In this document: piece by piece, positions 24,540 to 35,218 of the stretch
Numbering within the stretch: position 1 is the first letter of the stretch
Layout: every line of letters begins with the position of its first letter
Source of the DNA: Chelydra serpentina
Taxonomy: Eukaryota; Chordata; Testudines; Chelydridae
Length of the DNA: 64,000 nucleotides
Direction: 5' to 3'
NCBI GenBank assembly: GCA_037349315.1
Contig: JBAIAC010000004.1
Location: 35,839,001-35,903,000, forward strand
The notes under the pieces: generated by a model
Database searches by the model: none
Told to the model about the DNA's origin: nothing
Seen by the model: only the letters and a program-made list of their open reading frames with translations
Program-made: the position numbers and the translations under genes

Positions 24540-24887
24540 GGTGTGGTGGTGGTCCCTCCCCCTCTGGGTTGGAGGGAGGCCACATCACCTCACAACGCCG
24601 TCAGGATCACTGCCTAGTATTAGGAGAATTAGCAAGTTAGGCTTTAGTGTCCCGACTGGTCTAACTGGGCCGAGACCCCAGATAGGCAATTAGTTCCGGC
24701 TCTTAGGCAGAAACAGGTTCTCCCAGAAGTCTGTATGCCCTGGCCCTTAGGCCGGGACTGAGAAGCCAACAGGCTCTAGCCCCTGAGCCTTTTAAGCAGA
24801 GCCTGGACAAACACTGCAGGCTATGGCCTCTGGGTCCTTTTGTCAGGGGCCAGAGAAAACCCAGCAGTCATTTAAACTCTGGGTCCT
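24540..24887 (-). mobile_element. Partial LTR of the GC-rich minisatellite family
   Basis: GTGGTGGTGGTCCCTCCCC and repeated TGGCCC..GGGCCGGGA / GGCTCTAGCCCCTGAGCC words match the family of the solo LTRs at 10,359 and 28,602. It is cut on its right by the CR1 fragment. Boundaries are approximate. Confidence 0.6.
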
Positions 24888-26353
24888 TGAAAGGAGAGCA
24901 GTAGAATACAGACCCTGGACTTCAGAAAAGCAGACTTTGACTCCTTCAAGGAACTGATGGGCAAGGTCCCCTGGGAGAAAAACATGAGGAGGAAAGGAGT
25001 CCAGGAGAGCTGGCTGTATTTTAAAGAATTCTTATTGAGGTTGCAGGAACAAACCATCCCGATGTGTAGAAAGAAAAGTAAATATGGCAGGCAACCAGCT
25101 TGGCTTAACAGTGAAATCCTTGCAGATCTTAAACACAAAAAAGCAGCTTACAAGAAGTGGAAGATTGGACAAATGACCAGGGAGGAGTATAAAAATATTG
25201 CACAGGCATGCAGGAGTGAAATCAGGAAGGTCAAATCACACTTGGAATTGCAGCTAGCAAGAGATGTTAGGAGTAACAAGAAGGGTTTCTTCAGGTATGT
25301 TAACAGCAAGAAGAAAGTCAAGGAAAGTGTGGGCCCCTTACTGAATGAGGGAGGCAACCTAGTGACAGAGGCTGTGGGAAAAGCTAATGTACTCAATGCT
25401 TTTTTTGCCTCTGTCTTCACAGACAAGGTCAGCTCCCAGACTACTGCACTGTGCAGCACAGTATGCGGAGGAGATGACCAGCCCTCTGTGAAGAAAGAAG
25501 TGGTTCAGGACTATTTAGAAAATCTGGACGAGCACATGTCCATGGGGCCGGATGCACTCTATCCAAAGGTACTAAAGGAGTTGGCGGATGTGATTGAAGG
25601 GCCATTGGCCATTATCTTTGAAAACTCATGGCGATCGGGAGAGGTCCCGGATGACTGGAAAAAGGCTAATGTAGTGCCCATCTTTAAAAAAGGGAAGAAG
25701 GAGAATCCGGGAAACTACAGTCCAGTCAGTCTCACCTCAGTCCCTGGAAAAATCATGGAGCAGGTCCCCAAGGAATCAATTATGAAGCACTTAAAGGAGA
25801 GGAAAGTGATCAGGAACAGTCAGCATGGATTCACCAAGGGCAAGTCATGCCTGACTAACCTAATTGCCGCCTCTGATGAGATAACTGGCTCTGTGGATGA
25901 GGAGAAAGCAGCAGACGTGTTATTCCTTGACTTTAGCAAAGCTTTTGATACGGTCTCCCACAGTATCCCAGCAAGTTAAAGAAGTGTGGGCTGGATGAAT
26001 GGACTATAAGGTGGATAGAAAGCTGGCTAGATCGTCGGGCTCAACGGGTAGTGATCAATGGCTTCATGTCTAGTTGGCAGCCGGTATCAAGCAGAGTGCC
26101 CCAAGGGTCGGTTCCGAGGCCAGTTTTGTTCAATATCTTCATTAATGATCTGGAGGATGGTGTGGACTGCACCCTCAGCAAGTTTGCAGATGACACTAAA
26201 CTGGGAGGAGTGGTAGATATGCTGGAGGGTAGGGATAGGATACAGAGGGACCTAGACAAATTAGAGGATTGGGTCAAAAGAAATCTGATGAGGTTCAACA
26301 AGGACAAGAGCACAGTCCTGCACTTAGGACAGAAGAATCCCATGCTCTACTAC
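24888..26353 (+). pseudogene. CR1 LINE fragment, ORF2 part, lacking both ends
   Basis: The 340-codon frame 24,957-25,979 starts in the linker after the endonuclease (DFRKADFDSFKEL at 24,922) and runs through the reverse-transcriptase motifs [31 protein letters not shown] and [16 protein letters not shown] frameshift at about 25,968 is followed by a frame (26,051-26,383) with [15 protein letters not shown] and the thumb. Similarity to the full-length CR1 on the other strand ends near 26,353, about 800 nt before the LINE 3' end. Missing both ends is unusual for a CR1 insertion. Confidence 0.88.
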
Positions 26354-28596
26354 AGCCACCAGCTAGAGGAGTTACTCTTTTAGCTCAAGTCATAGAAGCA
26401 GATGCATTTAGATCTTGGAAGCTTACAGGACTACTCACTGGAGGGAAGTTGCACATGTGATTAATTGATTGTAGGACTGGGGCATTATGTTATTGGAGAG
26501 TATAGACTAAAGTTCACTTTTCTATGTTAGAAACACTAAAAGTGTCTGATACAAACATTTAATTTTGTCAGTCATAGGCCATACTGTAGCCAAGGTCATG
26601 ATGCTGCAACTACATCTGTGTGGGCAGGTTCCTGCCTTCAAAGGGCCTGATCCCGTGAGCATCCTTAACTTCCTATTGTCATCTTCAATAAGTCTTAAGG
26701 ACATTCAGTACAATGCAGGATCCGTCCAAACACTGCCCCATTGATTTCAATGGGACTCCACATGGATTCCAGAGTCTGTTGACATAGATGAGTTCGGATC
26801 AGGGCCTCATTGCCGTATTTAGATCACCAAAAATTACCAGGTAAAAGTTACAAACAGAAAACAAAACAGAACAGTTTAAAAAATGGCTGTCTCTGTAGCA
26901 GCAGAATGAAAATACTGCAAGTTCATGCATTAACCGGTGTTTGGTTGCTTTTAATTTATTTCTGACATTAGAGCAATGGAGTTTTGGTTTGGTTCTAATA
27001 TTTAGAAACCAGGAGACATTCCCCACAAGATTAAAATAAATTTTAAGACCAGAACAAAACTGAGACATCAACTGCTTTAGAGCATCCCTTTAATACAAAA
27101 AGGCACCACTAAATGCTTTTTCCAGCTTACCAATAATAATGTTAAAAGGATAAAAGAACAGTGCCACAGCCCCCAGGAGAAGGTCGTACAGCATGTTTTC
27201 ATGTTGAGTCAGGAGCAAATCACACAGATATTTGCGCCAATCAGTGGAAATTCCCACTTTAACCCTGACATACATAAATATGCATAACAAATATCTTGTG
27301 GCAACATAGCACATCAGGAAGGGAAGAGAATTTCTAAGAGAAAAATAGAAGCACCAGAAAGTAAATTTAAAAACTGAATGACTCTCACTGGCTGTCTATT
27401 TACATTATGAAGCCTGACAACTAGATTTTCCATTTTCCAGGATCTACATCACATTTTTCATTTCAGAACTCTGCTATAAATTTAAAGAACCATCAGAAAC
27501 TAAAGGGCAAATACCAGAATAGATATACAATTTCTACCCATTTTATATCAGCAAACAGATTTTTTAAAATTCAGTTTGTTATTTTGATATTTTGATGTTA
27601 TTATTTGTGACATTATGTCTAGTAGTTCAATTGAATAGAGCTAGTTTGGGTTTGTACTATTAATAAGGACCAGCACAGATGATCTAAAAACTGAAAAAAA
27701 CTGGCTTCCTGCAGATCAGGAAGTGAGTGAGAATTGTATTTTCCTAGTCTTTCTGTTTTACATTTTGCAACTTCTCAGTCCATCTTTATAGCAATCCTAC
27801 TTTATAAAAAGAGATGATAATTGAGGGAGCATCACTCTCTCTATTGTCTACACATGTTCCCATTTTCAGCCACATAGCATGATTCAAGGTCCCTTATTTT
27901 TCTTTCCTTAAGGACCAATAAGCTTTACCAAATTAGAAAGAATGACAGACTGATGACATCTTATACTCTATTCTTCCTCTTTTAAAAATATTCCTTTTCA
28001 GGGAGAGAAATTTCTCAGTATGACCAAGACAAGAAACGTAAATGCAGCCAGAGTCCATGGTACCTTTAGAAGCCCTAGAAATGCCCACCTCTATTGAAGA
28101 TAATTATGACCTTTGTAGTTTTAACATTTACAATTTTAGTTATGTTTCCAAATTTCCCTAAAATAACCCATCTATAGCTTCTAGCAGAGATAGGAGGAGA
28201 CAGAGGAAGTCCACGTGGTATAACATTAATTCATCATTAAGGGGAAGTAGTAATTTTGTAGGTGGCATGCTGAACCAGTGCATAGTGTTTGATGTTACAG
28301 TGCTGCACAAGGTGCCATCTTTCACAGGAGATAGACTTGATGAGGTCCTGACCACTTTGTAGTCATTAAAATTCTCAAGGCACTTTCTGGAAGTGAGGGG
28401 GTATTAACTTCAGTGACATCTCCTAAGCATTGTGACTGCTACTCATAAAAAGATACCCAAAGGAATTCAAGTCTTCTGTTCCTTGTAATTGGATGACCCA
28501 TGCATTCACCCACAGATTTTGCCATGAGCTGAAGCTGACAAGATGAACAATGTATTGTATATTTTCCTTTTACTCTTTATATAGCAGAATATAAGG
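26354..28596. other. Low-repeat sequence with one exon-like stretch
   Basis: A CCATTGATTTCAATGGGA motif lies at 26,738-26,758. The exon candidate at 27,131 is listed separately. Nothing else is recognised. Confidence 0.45.
27131..27264 (-). other. Exon-like 134-nt stretch, gene unknown
   Basis: On the minus strand the open frame is bounded by ATGTCAG before and TTG|GTAAGC after, which fit a splice acceptor and donor. The 44 full codons read KVGISTDWRKYLCDLL then LTQHENMLYDLL, then a hydrophobic LGAVALFFYPFNIII segment that could span a membrane. The pyrimidine tract before the acceptor is weak. I cannot name a protein family. It may be a chance frame, since no neighbouring exon was found. 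Confidence 0.25.
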
Positions 28597-28601
28597 GACC
28601 A

Positions 28602-29535
28602 TGGTCGTCCCTCCCCATTAGTCTTGGCGGGGAGCCACGCCCCTCGCTACCGCGTGGCTGCCCCACAAAGCTTAAGTGGGAGTTAGCACTTTCAGTGTTC
28701 TGCTCCCCCTGGGCGCAGCAGAGCAACAAGCAGTCTGTGAGGCTCTCGCCCTCCGGGTAGGGCCAGGCAACAGGCAGTGTATGAGGCTCTGGCCTTCTGA
28801 CAGGACAGAACACAAACAATCTATGAGGCTCAGGGCTCAGCAGTAAGCAGTCTAGGAGCTCAGGCCCTCAGACAGGGCAGGGCAACAGTTTTAGGGGGGG
28901 ATCTGACCCTCAGGGTAGGACAGAGCAATAGGCAGACTTTTGCTTGGCCTCTGGGCTCAGGCAGACGTCAGACAAATGCAGGCCTCTAGGCCTAAGGTGG
29001 GTAGGTGGCCACCCAAGGGGAGGGGCAACCGCAGGGAGTAGGGAGACCTGGGCCCACTACTCCACCGAGTCCCAGCCCAGGGCCCTCACAATGGCTCCAC
29101 CACGGGGTCAGCGGGGATCCCACCGAAACACGCTGACCAGTATTTTGGCCACACAACCAGACTATTGTCTGGTGTCCCTGGGCTACTTCCTACGAGCCTG
29201 TTGAAATGTACCTTTGTCTCATGGGGGTTCTCCATCTCCCCAAGTTACATGGCCAGCAGCAGTCCCAGTAGCTCCTATGTGCTCCTGGCAGTCAGCCAAC
29301 CCAGCAGTCCTTCTGGGTCTTCGCTGCTGCAGGGCTCATCCTCAGGCGTGGGGCTCAGCAGAGGTGGGACGCATCTGTCTCCTTTGCCATCTCCCCTCTA
29401 ACTGAGCTGCAAGGCCCGCCTTTTAAGCTTCCTGTCACACCCCTCTGCTTCCAGTGAGGCGGGAGTGGTTGGCCTAGCTCCACCCACCAGGGGGTGGATG
29501 GTGCTTCCACCCATAAGTCTCGGCATTGGGCCACA
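28602..29535 (-). mobile_element. Solo LTR of the GC-rich minisatellite family
   Basis: It starts TGGTCGTCCCTCC and ends GGGCCACA. The flanks GGACCA (left) and GAACCA (right) could be an imperfect target duplication. Inside are repeated blocks of GAGGCTC(T/A)GGCC..C and GGGCAGGGCAACAG type. A TTAAAAGGCGGGCC promoter-like box on the minus strand (near 29,418) corresponds in position to the TATAAAGG of the LTR at 10,359. It has no coding content. Confidence 0.7.
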
Positions 29536-29553
29536 GAACCATATCAAAAGAGG

Positions 29554-29556
<3 letters not shown>

Positions 29557-29607
<51 letters not shown>
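29557..29607. repeat. (AC)n microsatellite
   Basis: About 25 AC dinucleotides follow the solo LTR and run into a TATATA tail. The cysteine/valine-rich open frames on the minus strand are artefacts of this repeat. Confidence 0.97.
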
Positions 29608-29610
<3 letters not shown>

Positions 29611-30204
29611 TATATATAATTAAATGAAGTATGACTGAAAATAGTTCCTTTAGCCCACTACCTTCTGTTCCCAATGGCTATTCTGTGCTATGTCTGGAAC
29701 AGGGAGTTACATTCGTACTCTTGTTCCCATGGAGAAGATCAGGAGGTGAATATTTGAAGAAAACAAGACTTCTGACTTCTTTGGCAGTACTTATTTTGGT
29801 TTCTCTGTGAAAAGAAGAAATCTATAGGGAGCATCAAAGGTTATTGGGGTGTTTGTCTGAAATAGTTCTTCTTGGGAAACAAGAAAAGAACGCATATGTT
29901 GCATAAAAACATGAAGGGTGCTGGGGAATATAATCCACTCCCATTTTGTTTACTCTTCCATGTATTTTTTGTTTCAATTAGCCTACTTCTGCGCAAGGCT
30001 GAAGAATGAGAATGTCTCATTAGGAAGGAGCCATGGTATTCCTTCCTCATTTTAAGGCATTGAAATGTTTTTTGCTGGCTACCAATGGAACAGAGCATTC
30101 ACTGGCAGAGACTGCCAGCGAGGAAGGTGTAGGGGTGAATGCTGGCCAAACCTTCCTAATGCGCAGTCCAGAATGTGGGCAGCAATATGCAGGCCAGAGG
30201 GTAC

Positions 30205-30885
30205 CATTGCAGTTGAAGCTGGTGGACTTAAATAGAGAAAAATGTGAGCTACATCAAACACACCTGTGGGTTCTTAAGGCACGTGATTGATCAAGAAGGG
30301 AGGAAGGCAGATCCAAAAAGAGCCAGAGCCGTGGCTGAAAAGTCACCACCTAGAAATGTCTCAGAACTGACACTGTTCCTCAACAGGATAAAGGTTTGGA
30401 GAAAACTCTTACCTATCCTGTCCATTGTCCTCACAAGGCCAAGCTCTGTATCAGTGGCTTAAAACAAATTGTGTGGGTCTGGGATAAAGAACAGGAGTGA
30501 AAGAGAGAAGGTAAAAGATCTAAAGAATCTACTGACCACATCTTCTGTATCTGAATTTTATGTTTCCAAGCCTACAGCACTTTTGGCAGATGCCAGATGG
30601 TCTCAGTGGAGGTGCCTGAAAGCTTATGGGAGCACGTTTTAGACAGCTTTCAAATGCCAAGATTAGAAGCATATTGTTTCAAATGATGTTTAGGGTGCAG
30701 CGATCAGATATACTCAAGTAAAGAAAGAATGTTTGGTGAGCATATGAACATGCAAGAGGTTCATAAGATTTTTGTAGGGTCTAATAATTTCAGGGTCGTG
30801 GCAAAACATAAGTCAGGTAAAGACCTATACAAAGTGCCCCTCAGCTGCGAGAACCTGCTCATGAATTAGATAAGATTAAAATTAC
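30205..30885 (+). pseudogene. Gypsy pol fragment (reverse-transcriptase end and RNase H)
   Basis: NREKCELHQTH, then (frame 30,244-30,462) HVIDQEGRKADPKRARAVA and PPRNVSELTLFLNRI, match the thumb/connection region of Ty3/Gypsy polymerases. After a stop, 30,570-30,610 reads PTALLADARWSQW, the start of an RNase H domain. Frames are broken at several places. The beginning overlaps in content with the end of the Gypsy copy at 21,926-24,538, so it is a separate copy and not its continuation. It ends at the CR1 fragment at 30,893. Confidence 0.68.
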
Positions 30886-30892
30886 TGCAGGG

Positions 30893-31112
30893 AAATGCCT
30901 GACCAACCTGATTGTCTTCTATGATGAGATGTCTTCTATGATGAGCTCTGTGGATATGGGGAAAGTGGTGGATGTGATATATCTTGACTTTAGCAAAGCT
31001 TTTGATAGGGTCTCCCACAGTATTCTTGCCAGCAAGTTAAAAAAGTATGCATTGGATGAATGGGCTATAAGGTGGATAAAAAGCAGGCTAGATCATTGGG
31101 CTCAATGCAAGT
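30893..31112 (+). pseudogene. Internal CR1 ORF2 fragment
   Basis: The 220 bp encode CLTNLIVFYDEM and [20 protein letters not shown], the central reverse-transcriptase motifs of CR1. An internal short direct duplication (TCTTCTATGATGAG twice, about 30,917-30,944) interrupts the frame. Neither the 5' nor the 3' end of the LINE is present. Confidence 0.85.
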
Positions 31113-32573
31113 AAATTTGCATCCTATGCATTGTTCATTACTATACGCTAAGGGATTTTTATGGCATGTGATTGGTCATCAAAGTCACATGGGTATTGTT
31201 TCTGCTCCTGAACTGGATGACACTTTTTTTAAAGCAGAGAATGATTAATAGTGACAAATGGATATTAATAGCCAATCCTCTTGTTTGAACATAGTTTTTC
31301 TTGTTTACTTGTCGATATGTGTTTTGCTACAGGGTGAAATTCTCTCCTATGCAGAGGACCAGCCCAAGGCCTATGCACTATCTTAAGTGATGCCCCGTAG
31401 TGGTTTTCTACACAGGTAAATTTCACCCTTAAACAGTCATTTGCCAAACATTTATGTAAACAAAAACCATTCACATGCAAATAACAAATAAAAGCAGGCT
31501 AGAATATGGCTGATACAAACAACCCTTTGGACACTGAACAAATGTTCATTAACATTGCTTTTGCAGTGTTCCACAAGCATTATCTGTAGCAACAGCTTGG
31601 AAATCTGAAAGTGAAATCTGTTTCCTTACCAATCATAACATTTTCCGCAAAAAAATGCCTGAAAGTCAATAGAGCTGAGGGTCCTAAATCACTTATGGCC
31701 AGATTTTCAAAAGTATTTAAGTATCAAAGGCCTTTGAAAATTTGGCCAAAAATCATTATGGAAAATTTTATCCCAAGTCTATGTTTTCTCCATCTTGTAG
31801 AGATTTTACAGTTTGTAGGTCCTTTTTTTTTTTTTTTTTTTTTTTAAAGGGTAATTTGCAAGGTCTCTCCCTATCAATGGTTAGCATTAAAGAGACACTA
31901 GTACTATCATATAGGGAGTCTATTTAAAATAAATTTTTAAAAGGTTGGCCAAAATCTGGTTTTAACAAGCTTGACAATGTGTCTAACACACAATCACTCT
32001 TCTGTAGTGTGGCATGTTATAATTATTGTTCATCTACATAATGGCAGGTTTTAAGGACATTCCAGCTGACACCTAGAAATTGTAGTCTACACAGTAATAA
32101 AGTCAACCCAACAGCCTTGTTATGCATAACAGGATGACCACTGATAAGCAAGATATTATCTTCAGTATTAATGAGTGCTTTTCAATAGCTGCATATATTT
32201 TGGGGAAGGGGGGAAATACATGAGGGAAACATTTTTGTTTGTTTGTTTGAAACTCTCTTCACTTGTATTTAACTATAATAAATGTCTCTTTTACCATGTG
32301 TGCTGAAGAAATTATCAGGTTTGGACAGCTGACAGCCCATAAATTGTAGGATTTGTATTCTTCAACCGCAAGGCATAGCAAATAAAAGCTGAAGTGTCTG
32401 GCTTTGTTTTTGTCTTAGAAACCATTATCAAATGAACACAGACACTATGCATTAAAGACCACTGTTCTGTCTTGTGCCATGTTCTTTACACAGTCAGTGT
32501 ACTGCCTGAAAGGCAAACCAAATACCAAGAAAATCTGACTAAGTTTACTTTAAAGATTATATCCTTTGTTTTC
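31113..32573. other. Unannotated AT-rich sequence
   Basis: A run of 23 T lies at 31,823-31,845. No gene or named repeat recognised. Confidence 0.5.
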
Positions 32574-32928
32574 TAAGCCCTGGTCTACACTACGAGTTTA
32601 GGTCGAATTTATTAGCGTTATTTCGATTGATCCGTGCACCCGTCCTCACGACGAAGCCCTTACCATCGACTTCTAGGGCTCTTAAAATCGATCTCGCCAC
32701 TCCACCCCCAACGAGAGAATTAGCGCTTAAAGCGATATTGCCGAATCGATGTAGGCTAGTGAGGACGCAATTCGACAGTATCGGCCTCCTAAATCTATCC
32801 CACGGTGCATCAGCTGACCGCTCTAGACAGCGGTCTGAGCTCGAATGCTCCTCCCAGGTAGACAGGAAAAGCCCCGCGAACTTTTGAATTTCATTTCCTG
32901 TTTGGCCAGCGTGGTGAGCTGCAGGTGA

Positions 32929-33484
32929 GTGCAGATCTCATCAGCAGAGGTGACCATGATGGAGTCCCAGAACCGAAGACGAGCTCCAGCATGGACCGAG
33001 CGTGAGGTACTCGATCTGATCGCTGTTTGGGGAGACGAAACCGTGCTAGCAGAGCTAGGGTCCAAAAGAAGAAACGCCAAGACATACGCCAAAGTCTCCA
33101 AGGGCATGCAGGACAGAGGCTACAACAGGGACGCGCAACAGTGCCGCGTGAAAATTAAGGAGCTCAGGCAAGCCTACCAAAAAACCAGAGATGCAAACAA
33201 CCGCTCTGGGTCAGAGCCCCAGACATGCCGCTTCTATGATGAGCTGCATGCCATTCTAGGAGGTGCAGCCAGCACAGACCCTCCCATGTGGTTTGACTCC
33301 GTATGTGGATCATCAGAACCCACAGAGGAGCCTGATGATGATAATGATGCTGAAAATAGCACACAGACCCAGCAAGGAAGCGGAGAAGCCCTTTTCCCCG
33401 ACAGCCAGGAACTCTTTCTCACCCTGGAGCAAGTACAGTTCGAACCCTCCCAAGGCGTGCTCGATGCAGGAGAAGGGACCTCTG
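32929..33484 (+). CDS. Harbinger MYB/SANT-like protein, exon 1
   Basis: This exon encodes the N-terminal 185 residues of the element's DNA-binding protein. In characterised Harbinger elements this protein binds the transposon ends and carries the transposase into the nucleus; vertebrate NAIF1 is a domesticated relative. Residues 18-110 form a MYB/SANT-like trihelix domain: RAPAWTEREVLDLIAVWGDE (helix 1), RNAKTYAKVSKGMQDRGYN (helix 2), QCRVKIKELRQAYQKTRDAN (helix 3), then CRFYDELHAILGG. An acidic, low-complexity segment follows (EEPDDDNDAEN). Translation could also start at Met10 or Met11 (MMESQNRRR), which is closer to the domain. The exon ends at a good donor, CTG|GTGAGT. No stop or frameshift is seen. 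Confidence 0.85.
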
Positions 33485-34398
33485 GTGAGTGTACCTCTGT
33501 TTAATTAATACATGTTTTATAAGCAAGCGTGTTTAATGATTAATTCGTGGCCAGTACAGCCACAGCTACTCGAAAAGTCTGTTAACATGTTCGGGGATGG
33601 AGCAGAAATCCTCCGGGGACATCTCCAGAAAGATCTCCTGGATGTGCTCCCAAAGCCTGTGCATGAGGTTTCTGGGGAGGGCAGCCTTATCCTGTGCTCC
33701 GTGGTAACACACTCTACCACGCCAGGCAAGCAGCACGTAGTCTGGAATCAGTGCTTTGCAAAGCATGGCGGCGTACGGTCCCGGTTTTTGCTGGCATTCA
33801 AGCAACATCCTTTCTTTATCTGTGTGTGTTATCCTCAGAAGAGTGATATCATTCATGGGAACCTGGTTGAAATAGGGGAATTTTAGTACGGGGGCATTCA
33901 GAGGGGTTCCGTCCCTGCTGGGCTGTTTGCCTGTGGCTGAACGGAAATCTTCCCCGCTGGGACCCACGCGGTGGGGGGAGGGGGCACAGCGAACATCTTG
34001 CCTGGGTGTGTGTGTGGGGGGGGGGGGGGGCGATTAGGTTCTCCCTGCATGTTAACCCGAAAACCGCCGCCCCACCTAACTTTTCAATTGCTAACCTATT
34101 TGTTTTAAATTGCCAGCCCACGGGATGTTTGTTATGGGAAATGAGGGGGTTGCTGTTTGAAAACATTCCCGCCTGTTGTGAAGCTTAAAGAAGCCTATAG
34201 AGTGTCTTACCATGGCTGTCTGCAAGCCGAATTCTGTTGCCCGCCGGACCTGCTTGTGTGATCTCTCACAGCAAACCGGCAGACCCTCAATATAAGAGGC
34301 CCAGTGCAACCTTGGACAAAATGCACATGTGATATGTAATGTTTTGTTCAAACAAAATGTGTCTTTTACATTTGTCTCCCGTTTGCTTCCTCCCACAG
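33485..34398 (+). other. Intron of the MYB/SANT-like gene
   Basis: The 914-nt intron starts GTGAGT and ends TCCTCCCACAG. Splicing joins phase 1 to phase 1 and keeps the frame. A poly-G run near 34,016-34,030 and unrelated open frames lie inside it. Confidence 0.75.
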
Positions 34399-34940
34399 CT
34401 ACAAATGTTTCAACGCCACCCCTTTCATCACCATCCCAGAGGCTAGCGAAGATAAGAAGTAAAAAGAAAAGGAGTCGAGACGATATGTTCTCAGAACTCA
34501 TGGAATCCTCCCACTCTGAGGCTGCCCAGCAGAATGCGTGGAGGCAGACACTGTCTGAGTCCAGGAAGGCAGAATTTGATCGCGCGGACAAGTGGCGTGC
34601 TGAGGACAATGACTGGCGGGCTGAAGAGAGACAGCGGCGGGATGAAGAGAGTAGGTGGCGTCAGCGTGCAGAGAGAAGGCAGGATGCAATTCTCAGGCTA
34701 CTGGAGGATCAAACGGAAATCCTCCGGCTTATGGCTGAGGACAGGCGTAGGGTTCAGGAAAGGCCGCCTGAGCCCAGACCGCCGCTACAGCCCCTGTGTA
34801 ACCAACAGCCCTCCTTCCCGAGTCCCATAACCTCATCCCCGAGACGCCCAAGAACGCGTTTGGGTGGCCTCCGTGCTCCCAGCCACTCAAGCCAAGAGAA
34901 CAGTCCAAGCAAGAAAGGGCTGGCATTCAATAAGTTTTAA
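34399..34940 (+). CDS. Harbinger MYB/SANT-like protein, exon 2
   Basis: The exon encodes about 180 C-terminal residues and ends with TAA at 34,938-34,940. With exon 1 the protein is 365 residues. It starts with a Ser/Pro segment (NVSTPPLSSPSQRL), a basic stretch (KIRSKKKRSRDDMF) that could be a nuclear localisation signal, and then a long charged helix with repeats of the WRAEE.RR.DEESRWRQ type, likely a coiled coil for oligomerisation or for binding the transposase. The end is Pro/Arg-rich and closes with LAFNKF. AATAAA lies about 130 nt downstream. The function is inferred from family knowledge. Confidence 0.83.
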
Positions 34941-35071
34941 AGTGCTGTGTGTCCTTGTCCTTCCCTCATCCCCTCCTCCACCACCCATCCTGGTGCTTCC
35001 CTTCCTCCACCACCTATCCCGGGAGACTGTGTCAGTTACCACCATAGTCCCCCCTCTGTGTTTTACAAATT

Positions 35072-35077
35072 AATAAA
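35072..35077 (+). terminator. Polyadenylation signal of the MYB/SANT-like gene
   Basis: AATAAA lies 132 nt after the stop codon. Confidence 0.7.
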
Positions 35078-35105
35078 GAATGCATGATTTTTAAACAAGA
35101 ATCAC

Positions 35106-35111
35106 TTTATT
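35106..35111 (-). terminator. Polyadenylation signal of the transposase gene
   Basis: AATAAA on the minus strand lies about 110 nt after the transposase stop and only 29 nt from the opposite-strand signal. The two convergent transcripts would overlap slightly. Confidence 0.7.
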
Positions 35112-35218
35112 TCCTCTGCAAGCGGTGATTGAGGGGGGGAGGGCAGGGCGGTTTGGGTAAAGGGAAGTAGAGCGAATGAAGGGGCGGGGCTTTTCATTAC
35201 TGGGGAAAAACAGAACTT

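Noticed and set aside
29398..29674. Cysteine/valine-rich protein frames on the minus strand
   Set aside because: They are translations of the (AC)n microsatellite.
24540..30885. Single Gypsy element spread over 21,926-30,885 by later insertions
   Set aside because: The two pol pieces overlap in content, so they are separate copies.
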